From: Lachnospiraceae bacterium
GTDB lineage: Bacteria > Bacillota > Clostridia > Lachnospirales > Lachnospiraceae
Direction of reading: 5' to 3'
NCBI GenBank assembly: GCA_017479935.1
Contig: JAFVBO010000112.1
Location: forward strand, 1-40,178
Length of the DNA: 40,178 nt
Shown here piece by piece: positions 1 to 8,856 of the stretch (positions are counted from its first letter, which is position 1; each line of letters begins with the position of its first letter). The position numbers and the translations under genes are program-made. The notes under the pieces are model-generated. The model had not been told where the DNA came from. It saw only the letters and a list, made by a program, of their open reading frames with translations, and did no database searches.

Positions 1-184
1 CACAAAAGCTTTTCGCTTTTGTGACACAGACCCGTCCCCTGTCAGCTCAGGCCCGTCCCCTGTCAGCTCAGGCCCGTCCCCTGTCATCTTCGTTCCTTGT
101 CAGCTTCAGGCCCGTCCCCTATCACCTTCAGGCCCATAGATCTGTCCCCTGTCAGATTTTCTGACAGAGAACCGTCCCCTGTCA
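1..184. repeat. REP-like CCGTCCCC repeat array with hairpins
   Basis: Six copies of a 13-bp word close to CCGTCCCCTGTCA start near 32, 53, 74, 112, 142 and 172, with spacings of 21, 21, 38, 30 and 30 bp. A perfect 9-bp hairpin sits at 1-23 and an 8-bp hairpin (CTGTCAGA/TCTGACAG) at 150-167. The last copy contains the stop codon of the adjacent GH3 gene, so the array begins exactly at its 3' end. Words of this GGGGACGG type are common in clostridial genomes as REP-like intergenic repeats. The array may be longer, since the window cuts it. Confidence 0.75.
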
Positions 185-3100
185 GCTTTCGCGGATCTCA
201 ATCACCTTATCGCCCTGCGGCTGCTGCTTCGCCTTTTTGGCAAGAAGCACGCCCCACAGGATCAGCAGGATGGCAACGATGACGTCCACCGCGATCAGGC
301 CGTAGACCCAGTAAGGGGTCTCGTAGCCGATGACTTCGCCGTTCATGGCGTTGGAGTTTACGACTGCGTACAGGGTGTTCTTCATGTTCTGGCGCAGGAT
401 GGTCACATCCGCCGCGGAGGACTCATCGCACCAGGAAACCGGCTGGGTGGCGAGGTTTAAGTCGCCGCCGGCGTAAGCCATCTGGCGGGAATTCATGTAG
501 GCCGGGATCGTGTTGAAGTCGCACAGCACGGTGCCCTTAAAGCCCCATTCATTTCGCAGGATGTCGGTGCACAGGCGGTAGTCACCGCCGGTCCAGCGGG
601 TGCCGATGCGGTTGAAGGAGGTCATGACGGCGTGGGTTTCGCCTTCCTTCACGGCCAGCTCAAACGGCCGCAGGAAGATCTCGCGCATGGCCTGCTCGGT
701 GACCCACGAGGAGTCGCCGCTGATGGAGCGGTGCGTTTCCTGCTCGTTTAACGCAAAGTGCTTCACGAAGGTGAACACGCCGCGGCTGTTGCAGCCACGG
801 ATCTGGGCGCCCGCCATGCGGCCGGCAAGTAAACCGTCTTCCGAATAGTACTCGAAGTTACGACCGCCGAACGGGCTTCTGTGAATGTTCACGCCCGGGG
901 CGTACCAACCGGAGTAAGGCAGCTTGTCGCCGCGCTCGTTACCGACTACGCCTTCGTTTCCGACCATCTGGCCAAACTTCTCCGCCAGCTCCGTATTCCA
1001 GGTGGTCGCCACCATCGTCTGGCAGCAGTAGGAGCAGGTGTCGTAGAAACGGGTCTGGTCCATGAAGCAGGCCCAGCCGACAGGGCCGTCCGCGCAGTTG
1101 ATGCGGGGCAGGCCGATCGCATTGATGGCTTCCACGTGATAGCTGGCGTAGTCGTAGGAGTTGATCATGGACGCCACGGAAGCCTGGTCCAGCAGCTTAT
1201 CCCAGCGGGGATCATCATAATCCGCGTCCGGAACGCCGTCGCCATTGCCATCGTGGTAGGTCCCGTCCTCGTTATACAGAAGGTCGCGCAGGGTCATGCC
1301 GTTTGCTTCCTCCGAAAACGGCATGTCCACTCCCTTTAAGTTGGTCGGGTTGTTGTGGGACTTGTCGTTTAACCACGTCAGAAGCTCCTTGCTTCCCTTG
1401 CGCTCTTCCTCGGTGGGCTCGGCGGGCCAGGTGCCCTCCCAGTCGCTCCGGGACAGAACGGTCTCTAAGGACGTATCCGAGTTAAAGCGAGGATCTTCGC
1501 AGTCCGTGAAGCGGTTTTCCACCGGGTTCTCACCGGTCACGGTGTCCATATCGTAGCGGATGTTCGCGGAAACGGTAAACGGAACCGTAAACTCCTTCGT
1601 GTGGGCATCATGGCTAATGTACGCCGCATAGTCGCCGGCATCCAGCTCATACCCGGCAAAGCCGTTCCCATTGGCGTCCTTGTAGTCGTAGGAAGCCAGG
1701 TAGTAGGGATCCAGGGTGACTTCCACCACTTCGGAAGCGCCCGGAGCCAGAAGGCTCGTCTTCGCGTAATCCAGCAGCACTTCCTCGGGCTTTTCAATCT
1801 GCCCGGCCGTATACGGCGCGTGTCCGTACAGCTCCACGACTTCCTTGCCGGCCACGGAACCGGTGTTGGTCACCTTCACGCGGAGGGTGTACTTTCCTTC
1901 CTTCTCGATCGCCTTTCCGGAAAGCGCGGAGGCGTCCTCTAACTCCCAGGAAAAGCTGGTGTAAGAAAGACCGTATCCGAAAGGATACACCACATGGGAT
2001 TTGTACCACGCTTCGTCCTCGGCGCCGCGGGTTTCATAATAACGATACCCCACATAGACGCCCTCTTCGTAATCCACGAAGTAGTACGGCACGGACGGCT
2101 GCTCGCGGGCCGACACGTCAAAAACGTACTGGTCGCCGCCGGGGGTTCCCGACTTCGCCGTCAGGCGGTTGTCGCCGAAGTTATTCCAGGTGGGATCCTG
2201 CTTAAAGTCCACCGAGTAGGTATCCGCCAGCTTGCCGGAAGGGTTCACGCTGCCGTTTAGGATATTCGCTAACGCGCGGGTTCCGGTTTCGCCCGGGAAG
2301 CCCATCCAGACGGCCGCGTCGATCTTCGCGGGATCAATCTTGTAGCCCTTGGCGGTGACGTAGCCGGTGTCTGCCTCCAAAAAGCCCAGCTCGATCGGCG
2401 TGCCGCTGTTGACCAGCAGGATGACGCGGTCAAAGCCCGCCTCGCAGACGGCTGCCACCAGCTCCTCTTCCGCCGCGTCAAGCTGCAGGAAGTGGTCATC
2501 CTCGTTGCGGTATCCCGTGGATCCCGTCATCTTGCGGGGCATGTCGAAGCCTTCGCCGCCAATCCGGGTGATCAGGATGAACGCCGCATCCTTGTAATTC
2601 GCGTAGCTGTTCTTCACCTCATCGGTGTACATGGACTGCGGTGTTTCCGCCGTCGCCAGGATCACGGTATCGCCGGAATCCAGGTTCTTGCTGTTGCCCT
2701 TGCGCTTTTCGCCGGACTTGCCGGTGTCTTCATAGAACGCCTTCAGGGTCGGGTTGATCTCATATCCGGCCGCCTCCAGAGCCGTGTACAGATCCACGGC
2801 ATTCGAGTCGTTGGAACCGCCGCTGCCGCTGCCGCCATACGCGATGTTGACACTGTTCTTGCCAAACACGCTGATCTTTGCCTTGGCGGAGATGGAGGAG
2901 TCGCTGACCGGCGTCTTAAGAGGAAGCGCGCCGTTCTCGTTCTTCAGAAGAACCATGCCCTCTTCGCAGATTTCCTGGTTCATGTCGCGGGCCGCTTCGT
3001 ATACTTCTGCCTTCGTATCATAGTCGGAAAAATAGATGGATTCGATGCCTTCCGCGTAAACAGCCCGTTCACCGCCCCCCGGCATCACCATGTTCAGGAG

Positions 3101-3217
3101 TTCATAGAAATCCTTCACCTGGGTGCCGAGGACGGTAACGGTTGTAAGAAGAAGAACAAGAAGAATAGAAACTGCCATCCAAAGTTTTCCGCCTTTAGCG
3201 CTTAATATCTTCTTCAT
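182..3217 (-). CDS. Membrane-anchored GH3 glycoside hydrolase (domain-swapped)
   Basis: This is a 1,011-residue family 3 glycoside hydrolase, probably a beta-glucosidase or beta-xylosidase acting outside the membrane. The domain order is inverted: the GH3 C-terminal (glycine-rich, YGGSGSGGSN) domain comes first, then a fibronectin-like segment near residues 440-560, then the catalytic barrel. The barrel shows KHFALNEQE, RNFEYYSEDG and the likely nucleophile Asp near residue 900 in GTVLCDF. A hydrophobic helix at about 13-32 and another at about 967-992 suggest anchoring at both ends. AGGAG sits 10 bases before the ATG. It is the last gene of a run with the lipoprotein and large GH3 genes; its leader contains a multi-branched stem-loop. 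Substrate cannot be fixed from sequence. Confidence 0.92.
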   Translation of the reverse strand: MKKILSAKGGKLWMAVSILLVLLLTTVTVLGTQVKDFYELLNMVMPGGGERAVYAEGIESIYFSDYDTKAEVYEAARDMNQEICEEGMVLLKNENGALPLKTPVSDSSISAKAKISVFGKNSVNIAYGGSGSGGSNDSNAVDLYTALEAAGYEINPTLKAFYEDTGKSGEKRKGNSKNLDSGDTVILATAETPQSMYTDEVKNSYANYKDAAFILITRIGGEGFDMPRKMTGSTGYRNEDDHFLQLDAAEEELVAAVCEAGFDRVILLVNSGTPIELGFLEADTGYVTAKGYKIDPAKIDAAVWMGFPGETGTRALANILNGSVNPSGKLADTYSVDFKQDPTWNNFGDNRLTAKSGTPGGDQYVFDVSAREQPSVPYYFVDYEEGVYVGYRYYETRGAEDEAWYKSHVVYPFGYGLSYTSFSWELEDASALSGKAIEKEGKYTLRVKVTNTGSVAGKEVVELYGHAPYTAGQIEKPEEVLLDYAKTSLLAPGASEVVEVTLDPYYLASYDYKDANGNGFAGYELDAGDYAAYISHDAHTKEFTVPFTVSANIRYDMDTVTGENPVENRFTDCEDPRFNSDTSLETVLSRSDWEGTWPAEPTEEERKGSKELLTWLNDKSHNNPTNLKGVDMPFSEEANGMTLRDLLYNEDGTYHDGNGDGVPDADYDDPRWDKLLDQASVASMINSYDYASYHVEAINAIGLPRINCADGPVGWACFMDQTRFYDTCSYCCQTMVATTWNTELAEKFGQMVGNEGVVGNERGDKLPYSGWYAPGVNIHRSPFGGRNFEYYSEDGLLAGRMAGAQIRGCNSRGVFTFVKHFALNEQETHRSISGDSSWVTEQAMREIFLRPFELAVKEGETHAVMTSFNRIGTRWTGGDYRLCTDILRNEWGFKGTVLCDFNTIPAYMNSRQMAYAGGDLNLATQPVSWCDESSAADVTILRQNMKNTLYAVVNSNAMNGEVIGYETPYWVYGLIAVDVIVAILLILWGVLLAKKAKQQPQGDKVIEIRES

Positions 3218-3237
3218 TACTTATACTCCTGTGATAT

Positions 3238-3398
3238 GCACAGGTCCCAGGCGCTGCCTGCTTCGCATGCAGCCCGCCGCTATAGCGGCTCTTGCCTGGG
3301 ACACATGTGGTGGGGTGCCCCACCACATGTTCTCTGCTTAATACCCGCAATCTTGGCTGCAAGCAGCCCTGCTTGCGGTTTTAAGCAGAGACCTGTGC
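3238..3398. other. Multi-branched nested inverted-repeat structure
   Basis: The gap between two same-direction genes is almost fully base-paired. A 9-bp closing stem (GCACAGGTC at 3238-3246 with 3390-3398) encloses three arms. Arm one is GTCCCAGGC/GCCTGGGAC (3244-3252, 3294-3302) with inner hairpins including CCGCTATAGCGG. Arm two is a perfect 13-bp hairpin with a 2-base centre (3303-3330). Arm three is TCTCTGCTTAA/TTAAGCAGAGA (3331-3341, 3381-3391) enclosing CCGCAA/TTGCGG and GGCTGC/GCAGCC. Adjacent stems share one to three bases, so not all can be fully formed at once. There is no T-run for a standard terminator. Confidence 0.7.
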
Positions 3399-3420
3399 TG
3401 GTATTTTTACTTATCAGTAA

Positions 3421-4842
3421 TTAGTAGTTCTTTTTAGGTAACCCCAGCTGGCTCGCCCAATCAAGGACAGCTTCGGTTTCGATCTTGATGCAGTCCACGA
3501 GCGGTGCCTTGGAGAGCATCGTGGTGCCGTCCATGCCCTCATCGTTCATGGTCGTTAAGGAGATGGAGTTTAAGCCTTCCTTCAGATGCGCGTTCTCGAC
3601 AAGCACATAGTCTTCAAACGGCAGAGCATGGATGCCGTCCACATCGTCGGAGCTTCCCTTCGGAACATCCTTAAAGACGATCTTGGAATACTTCACGGGC
3701 TTTGCGTTCAGATCGATGGAGTAGGTAGTCGGATCAATGTCAAAATCACGAAGCTCGCCGGATAAGCGGATCACGATGGTCGCGTCATCGGTATCCATAT
3801 CGCTGTTGAACTGGAAGGTCAGGTTGCAGCCGATCTCATACTGATAGCCGACAAAACGGTCGTTGGAGGCGCCAAGCTCGGTCGTCAGCTGGATCATGCC
3901 GGGGCCGCCGGCGGTACCGGAGAGGCCGGGGCCAGAACGGCCGTCTAAGTTCGTGTCTTCCGCTTCAAATACGTACCACTGTTTTCCTTGGGAAGCCTTC
4001 ACCCATTTTGCGTACACGGTCGTGTCCGCCTCGACGGCTTCCTCAAAGGTGTAGGCCGTGGTGCCTTCGGCATCCGCGTACCAGCCATCGAAGGTATAGC
4101 CCGTGCGCTCGGGATCGGTGGACGGACGGACGGCAGCATCGCCGCTCTTTACCTTCTGGGTCTCGCCTTCGGGGGCATCCGCGAAGTTCGCGCTGAAGGA
4201 GACATTGTAGTACACGGCGTTCTCCAGCCACTTCGCGTACACGGTGGTATCCTGAGCGATCTCCGCGTCGAAATTGAAGGTCGCGGTTAACGCTTCATCG
4301 GCATACCAGTTGTCAAACTGGAATTCCTCGCGGACCGGATCTTCGGGGCGGTCCACGTAGCTGTTTTTCCGGATCTGTACGGTTTCATTCTCCGCGCCTT
4401 CATAGCCGAGGTTGAAGAGAACATCAACCATTTCATAGGATACCGTTACTTCAAAACGAGCATTCTTTCCGCCATACTTGACGGTGACGGTCTTCGACTC
4501 ACTGTCTTCTTTTTCATCGTTGATGGAGGTGTTGACGTTGGAAACATCCACGCCTTCATCGGTCAGTTTCCTGGTTTCGGTGCTTCCATCGGAATAGGTG
4601 ATCGTGATCTCGCCGCCTTCGGGGCTGAATTCATCGCCTACAAAATAGTCGACCTGGGCCGGGAGTTTGGAAACTTCGATGGATTCCACGGTCTTTTCCC
4701 CTGCAGGAGTCTGACCGCCCTGGCTGCCGGAAGGGGTATTCCCCGAACTGGATCCGCCGCCACCGCAGCCGGCTGTGGCAAGAAGCCCTAAGGAGAGCGA
4801 GGCCGCAAGCATTATATGCGCAAATTTCTTCATGTTCTTCAT
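3421..4842 (-). CDS. Lipoprotein with Ig-like, InlB-type repeats and CBM-like domain
   Basis: This 473-residue protein has a lipoprotein signal peptide with lipobox LATAGC (Cys26), followed by a Gly/Ser linker, so it should be lipid-anchored on the outer face of the membrane. Residues about 52-135 resemble a bacterial Ig-like (Big_3) domain with YFVGDEF and ITYSDGSTE. Two InlB B-repeat (Flg_new) units follow at about 140-206 and 212-281, each ending in TTVYAKW. The C-terminal 180 residues begin WYVFEAEDTNLDG and look like a jelly-roll carbohydrate-binding module of the CBM6/35 kind. No catalytic signature is visible. It lies between two GH3 genes on the same strand, so a role in binding polysaccharide or presenting substrate to those enzymes is a reasonable inference. 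Confidence 0.85.
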   Translation of the reverse strand: MKNMKKFAHIMLAASLSLGLLATAGCGGGGSSSGNTPSGSQGGQTPAGEKTVESIEVSKLPAQVDYFVGDEFSPEGGEITITYSDGSTETRKLTDEGVDVSNVNTSINDEKEDSESKTVTVKYGGKNARFEVTVSYEMVDVLFNLGYEGAENETVQIRKNSYVDRPEDPVREEFQFDNWYADEALTATFNFDAEIAQDTTVYAKWLENAVYYNVSFSANFADAPEGETQKVKSGDAAVRPSTDPERTGYTFDGWYADAEGTTAYTFEEAVEADTTVYAKWVKASQGKQWYVFEAEDTNLDGRSGPGLSGTAGGPGMIQLTTELGASNDRFVGYQYEIGCNLTFQFNSDMDTDDATIVIRLSGELRDFDIDPTTYSIDLNAKPVKYSKIVFKDVPKGSSDDVDGIHALPFEDYVLVENAHLKEGLNSISLTTMNDEGMDGTTMLSKAPLVDCIKIETEAVLDWASQLGLPKKNY

Positions 4843-4865
4843 TCTTGTCTTCCCTTCTTTAACAA

Positions 4866-4975
4866 GGCATGGGCTGCCTTGAAAACTCCCAAGACAGCCC
4901 GTGCCACTTTCTTTGTCCCGTTCATGCCCAAAGGAGCAGCTACTTAGGTGCAGATTGTATCCTTTGGTGGCATGA
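4866..4975. other. Two stem-loops in the GH3-lipoprotein gap
   Basis: Hairpin one pairs GGCATGGGCTG (4866-4876) with CAGCCCGTGCC (4895-4905), one G-U pair, plus an inner CTTG/CAAG. Hairpin two pairs TCATGCC (4922-4928) with GGCATGA (4969-4975) and CAAAGGA (4929-4935) with TCCTTTG (4960-4966), separated by a 2-base bulge. They fill the 143-base gap downstream of the large GH3 gene and upstream of the lipoprotein gene. No T-run follows on the minus strand, so mRNA processing or stabilisation is as likely as termination. Confidence 0.6.
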
Positions 4976-4985
4976 TATGAATTCC

Positions 4986-7900
4986 TTATTCAACAACCAG
5001 CTTAAAGGTCTCGACGAACTCGGAAAGCGTCGTGCCGTTGGCTCTCATCCAAGGGTTGGTTCCCTTGCTGACATGAGGGCAATACAGCGTAACGGTTACG
5101 TCATACTCGCCGGCAGCAGCGGTTCCGCTGATCTTGACGGAGGTGTTGACCGGATAGGTGCCACGGGCAGCCCAGCCAAGCTCATCGGTCATGACGTATT
5201 CGGCGGTCAGGCCTTCCGGCAGACCTTCGACGTTAAACTTGTAGATACGGCTCAGTTCTTCATCATAACCCAGATCACCTAAGGTTACGATATCGGCAGC
5301 AGACTTATCGTCATCGTTGTGATACCACGCGCCGTCCTCGGCATAGTACGCATTCATGATACGACGGTTGGAGGCGTTGGTGATGCGCAGCTGGTTGCCA
5401 TAGGTCAAGGTCTCAGCGGCGATGATCAGATCTTCGCCATTCTTCTTCGTGACGGCAACGCCAGGAACCAGGTTCTCGCCGTTCGCCATCAGATCGCTCT
5501 CAATCTTGAACTTGAAGGTAGCCTTCATGTTCTTGATCCAGGTGTCTGCCGTAAAGGTAGCAGAAACATCATTCAGGCCTTCGCCGGTAGGAACGCCGGA
5601 TAAGATGCCGGTTTCCGCGTTGAAGCTCATGCCTTCCGGCCATACAACGTCTTCCGCGAACGCGAAGGTCACATCGTTGGTCTCGCCCGGAAGTTCAAGC
5701 TGGATTGCATTGTACAGACCCTTCTTCAGAGTCAGTTCCACAACACTGCCTTCGCCCTCGGCTCTGTAGCCGTTGTTGGCGACGGAGGAATTCGCCAGGG
5801 TCTGTAACAGACGCTGTGCGCACTTACGAACCGCGAAGTAGTGGGTCGGGCTCAGCATGCTGCCGACGCGGGCATCGTAGCCCTGATATTCCTCGGCGTT
5901 TGCCGCAACGCGGACGCACTTGGCTTCGGCATCCCACCAGCCACGCTCAAGAGCGCAAGGAGGGAAGCTGGAGTCACGGGTTAACAGAGAGTCATCACCG
6001 CCACGGACCATCAGGTTGGCAGGTACGAACTGCTTCGCCCATGCGTCAGACTCGGTGGATCCCTGGTAGTTCCATTCCTTGTTCAGGAGAAGTTCATGTA
6101 CTGCATAGTTGGTGGTCTGCGTCCATGCACCGATACGGTTGAAGGAGTCCATCAGACCTAAGGTGCCGCCGTACTTGATGATGTACTCGAACGGCTTGGC
6201 CATCTGCTCACGGATCTGCTGCTCGGTCGCCCAGGTGAAGACTCCGCCGTAGTCAGCGCGGAAGCTTTCCTGATCGTTACCGAAGAAGTGCTTGAAGTGA
6301 GCGATGATACCCTTGGAGGTAACGCCCTTGGTGACCTCAGCGCCGATGATACCGGCGGTGACGCCATCTTCCGAATAGTACTCGAAGTTACGGCCGGAGA
6401 ACGGGCTGCGGTGGATATCCGCACCAGCGCCACGCCATCCGCGGGAGCCGTTCAGCAGAAGCAGGTTACCGACAACACGGCCAACCTCATACGCCAGATC
6501 CTTATTGAAGGTTGCGGTCAGGATCGGGTTGGACGGGAACTGAACGCCGCCGGCGTTGATCGGGCCATCGGGATCGCCGTAGGAGTAGGAAGGAGCCAGC
6601 TCTGTGCCGCCACGAGGCATGCTGAAGGAGATCGCTCCCAGTCTGTTCAGGGTGATGTCAGGAGTTGCAGGCAGGGAGGCAAGTTCTTCCCAGGTGAACT
6701 GGTTCATGAACTCTTCCCACTTCTGAGAGTCGGGGTCATCGGAGAGGATGACTTCGTTGTTCTCGTTGATATATGGCTCAACATAAGGAACATCAGCCAT
6801 ATCCTTTAAGAACAGCGTAAGCGGCGCGCTGTCATCGGCGGCCTGATCCCAGGAAGCCGGGAGTTTTTCCACATACCAGGGATCGGTTTCCTTATCCATG
6901 TAGCTGTAGTATTCCGCCTGTGCTTCGTAGGCAGCATAGGTCTCAGCATCCAGCGTACGATCTTCCTTGGTGGAAGCAGCGGGCTGAACCATACCGGTTG
7001 CGCGGCTGATGCTGTTCTTTAACAGAGCATCGTTCACAGAAGCGAAGGAACCGGTAAATACGGGAACGATTTCCTCGCCGGTCGTTAAGTCGGTCTTGCA
7101 AAGGATATCCTCTGCAACCGTACGGGTGATGCTGTCAACCATCTCATGAGAGTTCTTTGCGATGCAGATGGTGTAGTCACCCTTTTCAAGTTCATAACCC
7201 ATGAAGCCGTTGCCGTTGGCATCGTTCCAGTCGAAGGAAGCCATATCCTGTGCATAGAACTGAATGGTTACGATATCGCTCTCGCCGGGTTTAAGGAGCT
7301 TCGTCTTGGCAAAGCCAGCCATGTTGACAGCTGCCTTCTCAATGCCGCCGACGGTGTAAGGAGCGCTGTAGTAAACCTGTACCACGTCCTTGCCGGCCAC
7401 ATCGCCAGTGTTCGTCACCTTCACGCGGACCGTGATGGTCTGGTTCGGAGCGGCGATGACGTCGGAAGCCTTTACGTTGTCAAATTCCCAATCGAAGGTG
7501 GTGTAGGAAAGACCGAAGCCGAACGGATACAGAACGTTCTCGTACGCAGCCTCATCGTTGCCGGCATCCACATAAGCAGTCTCATAGAACTTGTAGCCGT
7601 AGTAGATACCTTCGCGGTACTCTACGCTCGCAAACTTGGTGGCGTTGCCATCGGGATCATAGAAGAAAGTATCCAGACGGTTGCCGTTCTCATCCTTGTT
7701 CTGGTTGTTTAAACCAAAGTTCGTCCAGGTCGGGGACTTGGTGAAGTCCTTCTCCCACAGATCAGAAGTGTGACCGGAGGGGTTCACTTTACCGGTTAAG
7801 ATGTCACCGATGGCCTTGCAGCCGTCCTGTCCAACGCTGCCGACCCACAGGATCGCGTCAACACCCAGATTGTCGGCCGTCTTCTCTTCGGCCAGTTCAG

Positions 7901-8624
7901 GGATCTGCATGATGTTGGAGGAGTTGATCAGAACGATGACCTTGTCAAAATTCTGTTTGACGTGCTGGACCAGCAGTCTTTCGTTGTCATCCAGCTGCAG
8001 ATAGTGCTCATCCTCATCCGCGTGTCCGGGGATGTTGTTGGTGAAGTTATCGTAGTTTTCTGCGCCGGTACGGGAGAAAACGAGAATGGCGACATCATTG
8101 TAGGAAGCATAGGTGCTGACTACAGACGGGCCATAGTTTTCCATACCGATCTCATAGATCTTGTCTTCCACCATCTGGGAGACTTTGTTCTGATACAGGG
8201 CGACCAGCTTCGGGTTGACCTGGAAGCCATCCTCCGTCAGAGCCTCGCCCAGGAGGTTAGAGATGGCGCTGCCGCCGCCGGAACCGGAACCGAAACCGGA
8301 GCGGTTCATTCTGGCGGAACGGATACCAAAAATGGATACCTTGTTCTCGCTCGCGTCAAGCGGCAGGATGCCGTCGTTCTTTAAGAGCGTGAAGCCTTCT
8401 TCCGCGATCTTGACGCCAAGAGCGTGTCCGGCTTCCTGTGCCTCTTCCAGGCTGCTGTAGTCCACGTAGAACTTGCCTTCCTGGTCAAAGTTGTTGGCTC
8501 CGCCCGTAACTTCCACGAAGCTTTCCTCGATATCGGGGGAAGCTCCATCCGCCAGGGCTGAAAAGCCGGGCGTAATGGCCATGCAGGCTGCCAGTGACAG
8601 ACTGAGAAGTTTTCTCATCTTCAT
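4986..8624 (-). CDS. Large secreted GH3 glycoside hydrolase
   Basis: This 1,212-residue GH3 enzyme begins with a Sec signal peptide (MKMRKLLSLSLAACMAIT, Ala-X-Ala-like cleavage near residue 25). The order is again swapped: the C-domain first (SGFGSGSGGGSAISN), a fibronectin-like segment around 400-520, then the catalytic barrel with RNFEYYSEDG, FKHFFGNDQE and a likely nucleophile Asp in GSTESDAW near residue 860. Unlike its two GH3 neighbours it has no C-terminal membrane helix. Instead about 300 further residues follow, including a putative Ig-like part (LSGVPTGEG). AAGGAGA precedes the ATG. It is the first gene of the left GH3 run and lies downstream of the two-component genes with LytTR-like repeats in between. 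A beta-glycosidase role is secure; the substrate is not. Confidence 0.92.
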   Translation of the reverse strand: MKMRKLLSLSLAACMAITPGFSALADGASPDIEESFVEVTGGANNFDQEGKFYVDYSSLEEAQEAGHALGVKIAEEGFTLLKNDGILPLDASENKVSIFGIRSARMNRSGFGSGSGGGSAISNLLGEALTEDGFQVNPKLVALYQNKVSQMVEDKIYEIGMENYGPSVVSTYASYNDVAILVFSRTGAENYDNFTNNIPGHADEDEHYLQLDDNERLLVQHVKQNFDKVIVLINSSNIMQIPELAEEKTADNLGVDAILWVGSVGQDGCKAIGDILTGKVNPSGHTSDLWEKDFTKSPTWTNFGLNNQNKDENGNRLDTFFYDPDGNATKFASVEYREGIYYGYKFYETAYVDAGNDEAAYENVLYPFGFGLSYTTFDWEFDNVKASDVIAAPNQTITVRVKVTNTGDVAGKDVVQVYYSAPYTVGGIEKAAVNMAGFAKTKLLKPGESDIVTIQFYAQDMASFDWNDANGNGFMGYELEKGDYTICIAKNSHEMVDSITRTVAEDILCKTDLTTGEEIVPVFTGSFASVNDALLKNSISRATGMVQPAASTKEDRTLDAETYAAYEAQAEYYSYMDKETDPWYVEKLPASWDQAADDSAPLTLFLKDMADVPYVEPYINENNEVILSDDPDSQKWEEFMNQFTWEELASLPATPDITLNRLGAISFSMPRGGTELAPSYSYGDPDGPINAGGVQFPSNPILTATFNKDLAYEVGRVVGNLLLLNGSRGWRGAGADIHRSPFSGRNFEYYSEDGVTAGIIGAEVTKGVTSKGIIAHFKHFFGNDQESFRADYGGVFTWATEQQIREQMAKPFEYIIKYGGTLGLMDSFNRIGAWTQTTNYAVHELLLNKEWNYQGSTESDAWAKQFVPANLMVRGGDDSLLTRDSSFPPCALERGWWDAEAKCVRVAANAEEYQGYDARVGSMLSPTHYFAVRKCAQRLLQTLANSSVANNGYRAEGEGSVVELTLKKGLYNAIQLELPGETNDVTFAFAEDVVWPEGMSFNAETGILSGVPTGEGLNDVSATFTADTWIKNMKATFKFKIESDLMANGENLVPGVAVTKKNGEDLIIAAETLTYGNQLRITNASNRRIMNAYYAEDGAWYHNDDDKSAADIVTLGDLGYDEELSRIYKFNVEGLPEGLTAEYVMTDELGWAARGTYPVNTSVKISGTAAAGEYDVTVTLYCPHVSKGTNPWMRANGTTLSEFVETFKLVVE

Positions 8625-8766
8625 GTCATGTTCTCCTTTCTTACTATAAAATTGGTTACGTTTCCGGGATCTGACAGGAATGATTTCCCATATCTCTGGC
8701 TTTCAAAAGTCTTACATGAACCGCCAGGCACAAGTCACCGCACCAGCCCAATCCCAAGCTGATGGT

Positions 8767-8775
8767 ATCATAGCA
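8767..8775 (-). promoter_or_regulatory. Candidate extended -10 promoter for the GH3 run
   Basis: On the minus strand TGCTATGAT forms an extended -10 element about 140 bases before the GH3 start codon. The sequence 17 bases upstream (ATTTTG) is a poor -35, which fits a promoter needing an activator. The terminator and LytTR-like repeats lie directly upstream. Confidence 0.45.
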
Positions 8776-8790
8776 GAAAAAAGAACATCC

Positions 8791-8856
8791 AAAATAAAAA
8801 TCACGCGAGTTGTCATCCGCGTTCGTGATTTGACGAACGCGATGACGCTCGCGTGA
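8791..8856 (-). terminator. Intrinsic terminator of the two-component operon
   Basis: A nearly perfect long hairpin pairs TCACGCGAG (8801-8809) with CTCGCGTGA (8848-8856), GTCATC (8812-8817) with GATGAC (8841-8846), and GCGTTCGT (8819-8826) with ACGAACGC (8833-8840), around a 6-base loop. On the minus strand it is followed by a T-rich tract (8791-8800 read in reverse). It lies 135 bases after the histidine kinase stop. Its outer arm is itself a copy of the operator-like TCGCGTGA word. Confidence 0.75.

Noticed and set aside
32-184. CRISPR-like array
   Set aside because: Repeats are about 13 bp, spacers are 8-25 bp and similar to each other, and there are no cas genes. REP-like repeats explain it better.
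8645-8665. CcpA cre site before the large GH3 gene
   Set aside because: The stretch around GGTTACGTTTCC has only the central CG and a few matches to the cre consensus; not enough to call.
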